This document shows positions 48,960 to 60,296 of a stretch of 64,000 nt of DNA, one piece after another (within the stretch, counting starts at the first letter, position 1; every line of letters begins with the position of its first letter). A program made the position numbers and the translations under genes. This DNA is from Silurus meridionalis (Eukaryota; Chordata; Actinopteri; Siluriformes; Siluridae), in assembly GCF_014805685.1 (NCBI RefSeq), contig NC_060898.1, forward strand, positions 9,125,001 to 9,189,000, in the 5' to 3' direction. Under the pieces are notes generated by a model that had not been told where the DNA came from, ran no database searches, and saw only the letters and a list, made by a program, of their open reading frames with translations.

Positions 48960-51340
48960 AAATTTAAAAGATGAGAAATTAGTCACTTCCATGTCTGTGA
49001 GATTTTTCTATTAGTTGTTTGACACTTTGAACTGTCCTTTCTGCCAGGCCATTGGACTGTAGGAACTCTGGGATACTTTTGACTTCTCAAAGTCTTTGAA
49101 ATGCTGACCTGTATATTGACTGGCATTTTCAGAAATGAGAATGTGAGGTGTACAGAAAAGATCTCTTTAATTTCTTGATTACGGCAGAGGATGATGTATA
49201 TTGGAGAAAGTCAGAGAAGATTTGGAACTGGGTACATTTTTTGAGGTTCTTTCTGTTGATGTGGCTTAGTGCTATTGCAGACTGGAATGAAAAGAGATAT
49301 TCTGTGATATCATCCATCATCACTGGCCAGAAAATTATACCTCTAGTTTAGTGCTTGGTAGCTTCAAGACCAGGGTGTTCTCTGTGGCCTATGCCAATAT
49401 ATATTATCATCTCAAGGAATGAGGAATGACTGTTTTGTGACTTTTCATCACCACACCATCTTTCAGAGTTGTCTCTGTAGGAAAATAATGGACGGATAGT
49501 GGGGCCAACACTGTTCTTTGGCATGTCAGCCTTGTTAAATCATTGTGCTAAGAGCTTGTAGCACCTCATCTTCAGCAGTATGCTTTCCTCCAGAAGAGCA
49601 GTGGAAATATAACTGATGGACATGACTTCAAATGCATAACTTTCAGTGTCTTGGGTTCTTCTTTGTTCAAATCCCAGGAAAAGGGGTGAGGTAAATGCGT
49701 TTACCTTTTTTGTACACAATAGTGATGTGATAGCACTTTAACCTAAGAATTATCCTCTGTAATAGTGCAGGGTCTTTGTGAATGATTTTTTTTATAGAAT
49801 GGTCACCAGGAACTGGTGGTCTTTTCAATGATGTGGGTTTTCCTTACACATAATCCCAGAATTTAGTACAGGTGAAATGACAGCCACTAGCTCCTTTTCA
49901 ATCTGTGCATATCGCATCTCTGTGTTTTTGCAAGATGCGTAGGAAACTCGATGACCATCCTGCAACACCAAGACCAAAATATAAGGTATTGCAGGTTAGT
50001 GTGACCAGCTTTTTTATGACAAGACAGGCAGGGTGGTCAAACCTGATTTGAGAGTATAAAATGCTTGTTGGTGTTGGTAATACCATCACCATGCAGTTTC
50101 TTTGTGTGTTAGCTTCCTTAGGGTGCTGGAAAACTTCCCCAAATAATTTGCCATTCCAATGAATCGCTGCAACACTGGTAAATAACTGGTAGGTGGCATT
50201 TTAGAGATTGCTTTTGTTTTTAAGGTGTCTGTCTTTAAGAATTCTCTACTGAAAAAATGGCCTACATAGCTGACTTTTTCAGACGGAATTTACACTTTGC
50301 TGGGTTTACCTTAACACAGGCTGGTTTAAGCACCTTTTTCACATTGATGTGTTTAGTGGCATCAAGACCTCCAATGATACGATTGACAATGATAGCACAA
50401 GGGTGCTTTGCTGAGCACTAAAATTCTTTGGTTGCAGAACTTATGCCAAAGGGCTTGCGAAGAAATCTGTATCACCCAAATGGGCTACTGAATGCAGTCA
50501 CCATAGAGGAGAATATCTGCCAGTTTTTTTCATCCAGCACAGAAAATACAGTTGCTATAGGCATCCAGGATGTTGAGATCTTGATGCACATTCTGATGTC
50601 TTTTTTGTGTGTTCTGACCATGAACAAAACCCAGTCTGTTGGCTCGGATACTTGTGTTATAATGCTTTAACACGATCTTGTATTGCCAGCGGAATGCAAT
50701 GTGCGGGATGAACTGCAGGCTGCACACTTGGGTCTACTCTCATTTAGTATGTGATTGGTAGTTGTCCAAGCTTATCAGGTAACAAATCATTGTATTCTGT
50801 CTAAATTTGTTCAGTGCTTCTCTCGATACTAACCATGTCAAAACATGAAGCCTCAATGTGACAATCCCCATGTCTAAGCATGCCTGGAATCCTAACAGCG
50901 GTTGGACATCATCTTCCACCAAAAATAATGGGATTGAGGGTTTCTGACATTTTGAACTACACAGCAGGGCAACTAGACTTTTGTTTTCATTTTACCTCCA
51001 CAATTAGCTACACGGTTGGGTGTACTTTCTAGATTTAGTAGTTGATCATTGTTGTCAAATCTTTTGAATGTTGTTTGCGACATTAAATGACACTTTGCCC
51101 CAGTGTCTGATTCACCTCCATTGGTGTTTTGTTTATGTGCATAGTGACAAAGGTCTCCTCCTGCTTGGCCATGAAAGGGTGTTGAAGCACTTTGTCTATT
51201 TTAACCATACTGACAACGTGATTTGCAGCATTTCTTGAAATGGTGACTGTACCACAGTTTTTGCAATCAGTTATAGTTAGTGGATCATGCTGTTTTATTC
51301 TGGGCTTTGTCTTGTAAACTGGCGCCATCTGCTGGAAACT
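48960..51340 (-). mobile_element. Ty3/gypsy LTR retrotransposon pol remnant
   Basis: The minus strand reads as a decayed pol in the order protease, reverse transcriptase, RNase H, integrase. Near 51100 a protease-like QTLGQS replaces DTG. Near 50430 a PFGISSA block, and near 50130 a QRFIGMANYLGKFSS block, fit the gypsy RT. Near 49050 an integrase-like SENASQYTGQHFKDFEK is seen. Stops and shifts are frequent and no LTR was identified. Confidence 0.65.
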
Positions 51341-51544
51341 GGTTGTACTTTTTCCACGTTAGTGGCTGCTTTGTTATTTTCTTCAGTCATTTCATACATA
51401 GTGAGATGGCTTTGGTTAGAGTTAGGTCGCTGTCTCTTAACAGTGCTTTCACTGTTTTCACTGTTGATGCCAAATACCATCCTGTATCAAATTAGCTCAT
51501 CTGTCAACTCTCTGAAATGACATGCCTTTGCTTAAATCCTGATA

Positions 51545-51714
51545 TCACTGATAAATGACTAATAGCACCACCTTGTTTTTGATTTCTAGAGTGAAACTTG
51601 TGTAATTCCATGGTTTTGTTTTGTACTGAGTTGCAAATTTAACAAAACTTTTGAGGCATTCAGGATCTTCTCTGGATTTAAGAGAGTTTAGATGGCGCCA
51701 TTCTCGCACGCACG

Positions 51715-51754
<40 letters not shown>

Positions 51755-52560
51755 CTCAATTAGTTTAAGGTCTGTGGAGTTTCCAGGTGATGGACCCAAA
51801 GTTTTAATATTTTGTTTCCCGATCCAGTTAGTTGTCACTTTTGCTTTAAGGGGAGGTGCTCCATCATGCTGAAAAAGGCATTGTTTGTCACCCGTCATCT
51901 GTTCTCTGAGGATGTTTTTGTACTATAATTTTTTCATCGCTGTGTTCTTAGGCAAAATTATAAATAAGCCCACCCACTTGGCTGGGAAGCAACCCCACAC
52001 ATGAATGGTCTCAGAATGCTTTTGACATGACACAGGACTGATGGTAGTGCTAAACGTTTCCTCTGCAGACAAGCATTTTTCTGGCTCCAAAAAATTTGCA
52101 AAGGGGATTGATCAGAGAAAATTACTTTTTTTTTTTTTTTTTTTGGCAGAATATCAATCTGTCCCTAATGTTTTTTCTGGAGAGAAGTGGCTACTATGCT
52201 GCCCTTTTTGACACCAAGAAATTATCCAAAAGGCTTTGACTCACTGTGCATGCAGATGCACTCGCAAGTGCATGCTGACATTCCTGAGCAAGCTCTGCAC
52301 TGGAGGCTCCCTGATCCCACAGCTGAATACATTTTGTCGGGTGCCATGAAGCCTTCTTCAGTACAATTAAACCTCTCTCCTTGCAGTTCTTGATGATCCG
52401 ATAAATGGTTGATATAGGTGCAATCTTACCAGCAGCAATATCCTTGACTATGAATCCCTTTTTGTGCAAAGCAATGATGACGGCACATGTTTCCTTGCAG
52501 GTAACCATGGTTAACAAAGGAAGAACAATGATTTTAAACATCACCATCCTTTTAAAGCTT
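51545..52560 (-). pseudogene. Degenerate Tc1 transposase
   Basis: On the minus strand 52547-52194 has the N-terminal helix-turn-helix: ALHKKGFIVKDIAAGKIAPI, then STIYRIIKNCKERG. The catalytic core follows in other frames, with FQHDGAPP and LIEN of the last DDE block near 51770. A CA/GT microsatellite (51702-51751) interrupts the core directly after that Glu-Asn. Terminal repeats were not seen. Tc1 transposases cut and paste DNA at TA; this copy is dead. Confidence 0.75.
51702..51751 (+). repeat. (GCAC)n(CA)n microsatellite inside Tc1 transposase
   Basis: Short GCAC units pass into a pure CA run of about 40 bp. Confidence 0.95.
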
Positions 52561-52943
52561 CCAGTGTGTTATTCTAAATCAGCATGACATAGTGATCTCC
52601 AGCTTTGTTCCCTTCAACACTTTTAACTGTGTTAACGAGAGAAATGCTGGCAGAACTCGTGTCTGTTTTCTGAAGACAGCTCCTGCACCTGAGGCACAGC
52701 AATTTGTAGGGTCCTGTCAAGCAGGCAAAAACATGAACCTGATGAATAGGACATGTGGCTTTTTAATGGTTAAACGATATACAGCTGTTAATATTTAGGT
52801 TGTACCGTATGTTTGTTGCTAGCTATATTGACAATAATGGCTGAATTTTGACTTCTCACTTAAAGAGGACTGTATATCTGTACTGCAGATTACAAGCTGC
52901 ATCTTCACTACTGTAAAATATATCCAATTTTAATTTCTATGAT

Positions 52944-52946
<3 letters not shown>

Positions 52947-53018
<72 letters not shown>

Positions 53019-53020
53019 TA
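52947..53020. repeat. (TA)n(CA)n microsatellite
   Basis: A TA run of about 60 bp followed by ACACACACAC. Confidence 0.96.
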
Positions 53021-53309
53021 CATGATTGTCATGAGTTAACTCGTGATTAATCACATCCTAATCCCAGTTTTTTTAATACTCTTATCAACATGGGCATATA
53101 CAAATATGAATGCTTAATGCAAATGCAGGTTTATTATTAGTGAAATCATGCTCAACATAGAGCATGAACACTAAATATTTTTGTAAATGTTTTAAAGTAA
53201 CATTTACATTGGGAAAATATGCAATTCAAAGTCAACATTGCCAACAAATAACAAATGATTGGTATACAATATAAATTAAAAAATAAATTACCCTGCACTT
53301 TACCTTTAG

Positions 53310-53525
53310 TCATGGATGAAGATCCCACAGATGTCTTGCACTTGTCCATTGCTTTGCTTTCTGCATCTGTCCAGTTACCCCTAACCAGCTCAATGGTGTT
53401 TAAGTCTGGAGATTGTGCTGGCCATTCCATGATTTAATCTTCTAAGCTATTTCTGTTTTGTTTTAGTTCTGTTCTATTAGGCAGGTTTTGTATTATTATC
53501 TTGCTGTAGGATAAACCCCTGACCC
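53310..53525 (-). mobile_element. Tc1-like transposase C-terminal fragment
   Basis: Minus-strand reading gives MEWPAQSPDLNTIELVRGNW, the catalytic DLNPIE region of Tc1 transposases with two changes. The rest of the element was not found. Confidence 0.55.
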
Positions 53526-53865
53526 ACAAGGCATATACCGGAGGGTGGTGCATGGTGCTGCAAAATGCATAAGTAGTGGTTTTGGTTCAGGTTGATACTC
53601 TGCAAGTTGGCAACTCTGCAAAACAAAATGAAACTGCTGTAATGTAAATGTAAATGTAAATGTAAATGCTGCATCAACAATGCTTTGGAAATGCTTTTGT
53701 GTGTCTACGCTATCAATCACGTGTGTAATCTGTCCAATGGAAAGGCCGGTGGGGTGACATCACAACCAGGAAGCTCTAAAAGCACATGCGGTGGAGATGA
53801 CGCTAGCTTCTAAAATCGAAGGTAGCGTTGCAGGGATGCAGGGAGTGTGGCCTAGAGACACAATT

Positions 53866-55620
53866 TCTCGTTCCTTCAGGAAACCAGGGTTACATACATA
53901 ACCTAGAGACTTTCTCCTTCAGGAACTCAAGCTGCGTCAACAACACTTTGGGAATAAGAGTACAATACCGCCAGACTGACCAGTCCCTGCCTAGTGTGGA
54001 TGGGCACAGCTAGGCCGAAGGATGGAGAAGCCAGAAGTGGACCTAAGGTCAAGGCTATAGAACCTGAAAAAGGTCAGCAGGGTGGACCAGCCCACAGCGT
54101 TGCAAATGTCTTGGAGAGATGGAGCCCTTTTCAGAGACCTTAGGTGGAATGGCCACTCATGACCACCCCATCCCGTAGCGTTTCACAAGGACATGGAGCT
54201 TCCCTTTGAGGATAGACTTGATCCAAGCAGGAGACAGTTGTGCCTGCATAACAGTCAAAGTGTTTCTTTGTACTGGAGAAATCACACTCTGTTTAGTCTT
54301 CCCCAAATCCTTTTTATGGGCAAGAACGACATCTCGATGCCGGGCTTTCAAAAGCTCTAATTGTGCTAGTGTAACCAATAGTCGATGTAGTTTAGACTTC
54401 AGAATTAGTAAGCTTCTGCCCCGAAAGAAACCTGCTTGAGGTTGAGCATCTTGAACCTGAGCCTCAATAGTGATAGACCTCCAACCTTCTTGGGAACTAT
54501 GAATTACTGGCTGTAGAACCCGGACTCTGTCTTGTGGAGGGACCTGATGGCCTCCTTCCTTAAGAGGGTGTGGACTTTTCGTTCCGTGACCAGAACCTGC
54601 TCAGGTCCCACGAAAGTGGGACACACTCCGCACTCCACACCGGGGAGGGGACAAGACTTGAACTGAATCGAGTATCTCCTCTATACAGTGCACAGGACCC
54701 ACTGAGACACGTGTGGCAGGCGTTTCCAGGCTGCCAAATAGTTTTTTAAGGGTGAACCAGTGTCTCGAGACTATTCTCTAGTATGCCTAGAGCGGCTGGA
54801 GCGGTGCCTTGCAGCCGTTCTTGGGACCTCCTGAGAGGTGTTGAGCCCCCCATCCTTTACGGTGCTGGACGGAGGTTGAGGGAGGCACTCGCTGGAGATA
54901 ATTATGCCCTGAAACATTATATGTGGCAGGGGTAATGGGCTGCCAGATAGTCTCTTAAGGGAACCAGTCTCTTAAAACTGATCTCTGGTATGCCTAGAGC
55001 AACTGGAGCAGTGGCTCGCAGCCATTTTAGGGATCTCCTCAGAGGTGGCGAGCTCCCAATCCGCTACGGTCCTGGGCGGAGGTTGAGGGAGGCACTCGCT
55101 GGAGATCGTTGTGCCCTGAAACACCATATGCGGCAGGATTAACGGGCCGACCTCCTGAGGCTGCCGAGGAGAGATGGACATTGTACACTGAGGTGCATAC
55201 CCCCCAGCAGAGACCCCTCGACTCTCTCATCCAACTCCCACAGCAGGCCAGCATGGTAAGCCTGTAACACAGCCATTGTGTGCAGGCAGCCACCGTCTTG
55301 ACCTACCACCTACAGCATTGCCCACCAATGCTGAGGAAGTCCAAAGGATCCAAAGGGCCTTATGGGACGATGCAGTACCCGGAGAGAGATACCCCGGTAG
55401 CATTTCTTCAAGCCTAGAGGGAGACCTTGGGACTGAAGAGGTGGGCCTAATATGGGCAGCTTCAGACCTGGATATCTCAGTATGCAGATACAGGAAAAAG
55501 GCATCCCAGCGTTGAGGCAGTGACATAGGTTGCAGAAAGCGCTGGTCCAGCTTGCTTGGCGGACGCTGCTTCTGCTTCTCATCTGGCCAAGAGATTTCAA
55601 GCTTGGTGACTGCATGAGTC
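53866..55620. repeat. Unclassified repeat of about 1.75 kb
   Basis: Starts with 'tctcgttccttcaggaaacc' and 'gggttacatacataacctag', related to the insert at 25161-25249. It is GC-richer than the surrounding intron. It contains long open frames on the minus strand (54157-54378, 54972-55622) that I could not assign. The right border is where the next dispersed repeat begins. Confidence 0.45.
54711..55150 (+). repeat. 209-bp tandem repeat, two units and a partial third
   Basis: Unit starts 'tgtggcaggcgtttccaggc' (54711), 'tgtggcaggggtaatgggct' (about 54920) and 'tgcggcaggattaacgggcc' (about 55129). Inside each unit are 'tatgcctagagc', 'ggaggttgagggaggcactc' and CGCTGGAGAT. Confidence 0.85.
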
Positions 55621-55624
55621 ACCA

Positions 55625-55735
55625 GTAAATTTTTACAATTTTATTTGTATAGCACTTTAAAAAATGAACATTCTCTCAAAGCAGCTTTACAAAAATAAAT
55701 AAAAAAATATACAAATCTAAATATAATAAATAAAA
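55625..55735 (+). repeat. Copy of the 'tttgtatagc' dispersed repeat
   Basis: Contains 'ttttacaattttatttgtat' and 'agcagctttacaaaaataaa'. Almost identical to 56285-56395, 660 bp away. Confidence 0.75.
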
Positions 55736-56284
55736 ATAAGCGCCTCAAACAGAACTGGCTGTGAGTGAGTGTCAGCGGGTGTTAGGGGGATGAAACCGCG
55801 GATTGGTTTGCTTCCGAGTCCTGGGAGAAAACGCTTCCAAAACCAAAGTGTTCCCAAAGCTTTGTTGATGCAGCTCGAGTTCCTAAAAGCGAACCTTTAA
55901 CCATCATGCTAAAAATTGGTATCACATAAACTATCCTTTCACCTACTTAGTAATAGCTTTGCTACTGCCACTTGACCTGTCTTTTGAAAGGGTTTGACTC
56001 TCTCAAAACTTCAATATGCTTTTGAATTTATAGTCACTTTTTCATTGTACTAGTGCGTTATACTTTTTCGCACACTTTTTTTTGCTTTTCTTTATGTTTT
56101 ATTCCTCATGGACATTTTTTCCCCTTCTATTTATGTATGTAAGAACTGGGACAATTTAAATGGAAGAGAGAAAGTGTCATCACTTTATTTTTTGTACATA
56201 GTACTAAATATATACTGAGCATTTTAAAGAGTTTTGCATATTAGTGTAGTCTGTGTTATGTTGATGAGTGTTACATAGTGTTGT

Positions 56285-56395
56285 GTAAATTTGTACATTT
56301 TTACAATTTTATTTGTATAGCACTTTTAAAAATGAACATTCTCTCAAAGCAGCTTTACAAAAATAAATAAAAAAATATACAAATCTAAATTAAAC
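56285..56395 (+). repeat. Copy of the 'tttgtatagc' dispersed repeat, twin of 55625-55735
   Basis: The same text as at 55625-55735 with very few differences. It ends directly before the mariner element. Confidence 0.75.
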
Positions 56396-56400
56396 ATGTA

Positions 56401-57960
56401 CAGGGAGTGCAGAATTATTAGGCAAGTTGTATTTTTGAGGATTAATTTTATTTGAGGATTTAATTTGAACAACAACCATGTTCTCAATGAACACAAAAAA
56501 CTCATTAATATCAAAGCTGAATATTTTTGGAAGTAGTTTTTAGTTTTAGCTATTTTAGGGGGATATCTGTGTGTGCAGGTGACTATTACTGTGCATAATT
56601 ATTAGGCAACTTAACAAAAAACAAATTCATACCCATTTCAATTATTTATTTTTACCAGTGAAACCAATATAACATCTCAACATTCACAAATATACATTTC
56701 TGACATTCAAAAACCAAACAAAAACAAATCAGTGACCAATATAGCCACCTTTCTTTGCAAGGACACTCAAAAGCCTGCCATCCATGGATTCTGTCAGTGT
56801 TTTGATCTGTTCACCATCAACATTGCGTGCAGCAGCAACCACAGCCTCCCAGACACTGTTCAGAGAGGTGTACTGTTTTCCTCCTTGTAAATCGCACATT
56901 TGATGATGGACCACAGGTTCTCAATGGGGTTCAGATCAGGTGAACAAGGAGGCCATATCATTAGATTTTCTTCTTTTATACCCTTTCTTGCCAGCCACGC
57001 TGTGGAGTACTTGGACGGTGTGATGGAGCATTGTCCTGCATGAAAATCATGTTTTTCTTGAAGGATGCAGACTTCTTCCTGTACCACTGCTTGAAGAAGG
57101 TGTCTTCCAGAAACTGGCAGTAGGACTGGGAGTTCAGCTTGACTCCATCCTCAACCCGAAAAGGCCCCACAAGCTCATCTTTGATGATACCAGCCCAAAC
57201 CAGTACTCCACCTCCACCTTGCTGGCGCCTGAGTCGGACTGGAGCTCTCTGCCCTTTACCAATCCAGCCACGGGCCCATCCATCTGGCCCATCAAGACTC
57301 ACTCTCATTTCATCAGTCCATAAAACCTTAGAAAAATCAGTCTTGAGATATTTCTTGGCCCAGTCTTGACGTTTCAGCTTGTGTGTCTTGTTCAGTGGTG
57401 GTCGACTTTCTGCCTTTCTTACCTTGGCCATGTCTCTGAGTATTGCACACCTTGTGCTTTTGGGCACTCCAGTGATGTTGCAGCTCTGAAATATGGCCAA
57501 ACTGGTGGCAAGTGGCATCTTGGCAGCTGCACGCTTGACTTTTCTCAGTTCACGGGCAGTTATTTTGCGCCTTGGTTTTCCACACGCTTCTTGCGACCCT
57601 GTTGACTATTTTGAATGAAACGCTTGATTGTTCGATGATCACGCTTCAGAAGCTTGGCTATTTTAAGACTGCTGCATCCCTCTGCAATATATCTCACTAT
57701 TTTTGGCTTTTCTGAGCCTGTCAAGTCCTTCTTTTGACCCATTTTGCCAAAGGAAAGGAAGTTGCCTAATAATTATGCACACCTGATATAGGGTGTTGAT
57801 GTCATTAGACCACACCCCTTCTCATTACAGAGATGCACATCACCTAATATGCTTAATTGGTAGTAGGCTTTCCAGCCTATACAGCTTGGAGTAAGACAAC
57901 ATGCATAACGAGGATGATGTGGTCAAAATACTCATTTGCCTAATAATTCTGCACTCCCTG
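56401..57960 (-). mobile_element. Tc1/mariner transposon, structurally complete
   Basis: Left end 'cagggagtgcagaattatta' and right end 'taataattctgcactccctg' are perfect inverted copies over 20 bases. TA lies directly outside both ends (56399-56400, 57961-57962), the expected target duplication. The element is 1560 bp and carries one transposase on the minus strand. Inner subterminal copies of the end motif occur at about 56595 and 57760. Confidence 0.93.
56729..57742 (-). pseudogene. Transposase of the 56401-57960 mariner, frameshifted
   Basis: Starts at 57742 with MGQKKDLTGSEKPKIV and has a helix-turn-helix around AKLLKRDHRTIKRF. The frame breaks at about 57580, where one base seems lost near GGTTTTCCACACG, and again near 57020. 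The core keeps the catalytic pattern: D in VLWTDEM, D in FMQDNAPSH, and E in CSPDLNPIENLW. It ends at 56729 with KKGGYIGH. Family function is cut-and-paste transposition at TA. The two or three frame breaks make activity unlikely. Confidence 0.88.
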
Positions 57961-58524
57961 TATATATTCATATATATTAATATTAATAGTTAATGGGGAT
58001 AAAGAGGCTGCCATGGTAATTCGTTGATAGATAGTACAGCAGGGTCATTTGTAACAAAGCACAAACCAACTGTAAAAGTTACATTGTTAACCTTGCTTTA
58101 TCTCTTTAATGATGGAAATGATTATGATGCTGTTGCTGATGGGTGTAATGAAAATAATTACCAGACCAGAGATGGAGATATAAAAGTAGATATATTGACT
58201 GTAAACCATCAAATTAACATTCATAGATCTCTTAAAAGAGAAGCAGTGGATGCAAGTTTGTAGAGGTTGGGGGAGTCATTTCAGCTAGCTGAAACCTCAG
58301 CAAGCTGTAGTAGAGATGATAGATTGGAAAGCCAGATCACAAAGGTTGGACACACCAGCACTTCTATACTTTGCCAGATTACATTCTTATCCTCCTGCAC
58401 AATCTATATATGACTTTAATACACCCTATTAAAACCCTCCATCACATTTTATATCCAGTAAGTCACCATATCCCCCCACAACATCCCACTCACAAACGGT
58501 TATTGGCAGACTCCCATACTCCCA

Positions 58525-59083
58525 GAGTAAATTCAATTTATATCAATTCAATATTTTTTTTTTGTGTGTGTATAGCGCATTTAACAATATATGATGTCTT
58601 AAAGTATCTTTACACAAATAATGTGGTAAGAAAGAATGAATAAGATTGTTCTTTATAAGTGTAAGATTGTCCCTAATGACCAAGCCAGTGGTGACTGTGG
58701 CAAGGAAATACTCCCTGAGATGGCATAAGGAAGAAACCTTGAGAGGAACCAAACTCAAGAGGGAACTCATCCTTATCTGGGTGGTACCGAATGTCCATTT
58801 ATTACAGCTTAACGATGTTGAGGTGTGCAGTGATGGTGATAAAATTAAAACTGTAGTCCTGAGTCAGTGTATCAGACTGTTAAAATTAAGTTCAGTCCAA
58901 ATCCATCCTCAAAGCTCCTTCTTACTCCATAATTTCATGGATCCCCAGGCCGTTGATGAGAAACCATCCCCAGCTACACAGAGTGGCCTCCAATTGAAGA
59001 GAACACCATCCAGAGGTGGGAAGATCCACGGAGAGGAGAGGGGCAGGAACAGTGGTCACTGGTACAGGAGCATGTTTAACTCG

Positions 59084-59131
<48 letters not shown>

Positions 59132-59250
59132 AAATATATAGATTATTAAATAACCTAATTGTTCTAGAAAAGTTAAGGACATTGTGCAGTTGGGGACTCC
59201 AGCAAGACTAGGTATGGCAGCTAAAAGGGAGAGCCAGAAGGTAACACAAT
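58525..59250 (+). repeat. Long copy of the 'tttgtatagc' dispersed repeat family
   Basis: Begins near 'caatttatatcaattcaata', then 'gtgtatagcgcatttaacaa'. It goes on with 'caagccagtggtgactgtgg', 'aagaaaccttgagaggaacc' and 'gggaactcatccttatctgg', and ends near 'aaaagggagagccagaaggt'. A GA run of about 40 bp lies at 59085-59125. This is the longest copy in the window. The 167-codon open frame at 58646-59149 is part of the repeat. Confidence 0.6.
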
Positions 59251-60094
59251 CTGGCTGGTGTGTCTATTGCTCAACACTGGACTCTAGTACGACCACACTC
59301 CCTCCTTGCTGCAGTTGCTGCTTTCTGTCAGTGAAGGGCACATGGAGGCAATTATGGATGCAGGCAGTACCTTCACCCTGATGTAACAAAGCCTTTGGAA
59401 ACAGTTGCTGGGGAGGACTTGAACAGCATTCATGCACCCACTCAGAAACAGTGGTTGATAAAATAATGGTTGATAAAAGACATTTATCCTGAAAGAGCTA
59501 GACGGCCTGTTCTATTTGACTGGCATGAGTTATCTTGGATATTAGATATTTACATTGTGGAAGATATCCACCTGACTTTTCCCTTGATTCGGGGGTTAAA
59601 CTTCATCAAGGCAACTGAAGCCATACTTAATGTCACCCATAACTGGACTGGCCTGGAGTCAGAATGAGGGTATGTCTACCAGCGGTTTCTGTCTTAAAAC
59701 CATATCCTGTGTTACCCTACCTGACCACCTCCAGCAGTGAGACAGCTCCACCTGATGCAGATGTGACTGTCACCTATGACCCTTATTTTGCACACTGTCT
59801 TGCACACGTGTTTGCCCTGACCCCCTACAAGTGTCAGATGACATTAGGACAGAGGGACTTTAGGACAGGGGGAGGACATATAGGACCAGGGTTAGGACTA
59901 TGTCGATGTTTCTAAACAGTCCCAGATATGCACATTTTAACAGGAGAATCAGTTAGTCACTAAACATGAATGCAATAATGCATTTGCTGTTAAATAAAAA
60001 AAAAAAAATCAGTTTTTTATTTAGTTAGTCATTGTTATGGGTTCTGTTCAAATGTTTTTAACAGATGGCTCTGTGTGTATGCTTTGATTTACAG

Positions 60095-60143
60095 GGCAAG
60101 AAGAAAAGAAGGAAAAGAGACAAGCAGCAAGATTCTACCTTAG
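60095..60143 (+). CDS. tcf7: tcf7 exon 10, basic tail and nuclear localisation signal
   Basis: Codes for residues 351-366 plus one base. The acceptor is GATTTACAG|GGC and the donor is TTAG|GTACAA. The peptide [16 protein letters not shown] is the basic tail that follows the HMG box; it bends DNA and serves as a nuclear localisation signal in this family. It is closest to the TCF7 form GKKKRRSREKHQEST. Later exons decide between a short tail and an E-tail with C-clamp; none was found up to base 64000. Confidence 0.93.
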
Positions 60144-60188
60144 GTACAATTATAGTTATGTTATACATTTTCTTTATTAAAAAAATAA

Positions 60189-60296
<108 letters not shown>

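Larger units (their letters stand above)
46326..60094 (+). other. tcf7: tcf7 intron 9 (13.8 kb), rich in transposons
   Basis: Borders GTGAGT and TTTACAG. It separates the two exons coding for the end of the HMG box and its basic tail. Most of 46658-59250 can be assigned to mobile elements listed separately. Nothing recognised in about 46330-46650, 47515-48060, 48531-48960, 55740-56280, 57963-58520 and 59260-60090. Confidence 0.85.
7590..60143 (+). other. tcf7: tcf7 (TCF-1) gene span, ten coding exons, 3' end outside the window
   Basis: Ten exons with GT-AG borders and matching phases (0,1,0,1,2,2,2,0,0,1 at successive exon ends) join into 366 codons without a stop. Known of the family: TCF/LEF proteins bind CTTTGAT-type DNA through an HMG box, recruit beta-catenin through the N-terminus and Groucho/TLE through the middle. 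The TCF7 paralogue is chosen over LEF1 and TCF7L1/L2 on four points: the HMG box reads [11 protein letters not shown] where LEF1 has N and V; exon 4 has a QQPHG...EHFN...DMSQK pattern; exon 6 has PVYPLSSCGFRQ; the tail reads [17 protein letters not shown]. The terminal exon or exons, the stop codon and the 3' UTR are not in the window. Confidence 0.88.

Noticed and set aside
55227..55622. 131-codon minus-strand frame in the unassigned 1.75-kb repeat
   Set aside because: No domain recognised; kept only as part of the repeat, not as a gene.
58646..59149. 167-codon + strand frame
   Set aside because: It runs through a dispersed repeat and ends in its GA tract; no family recognised.
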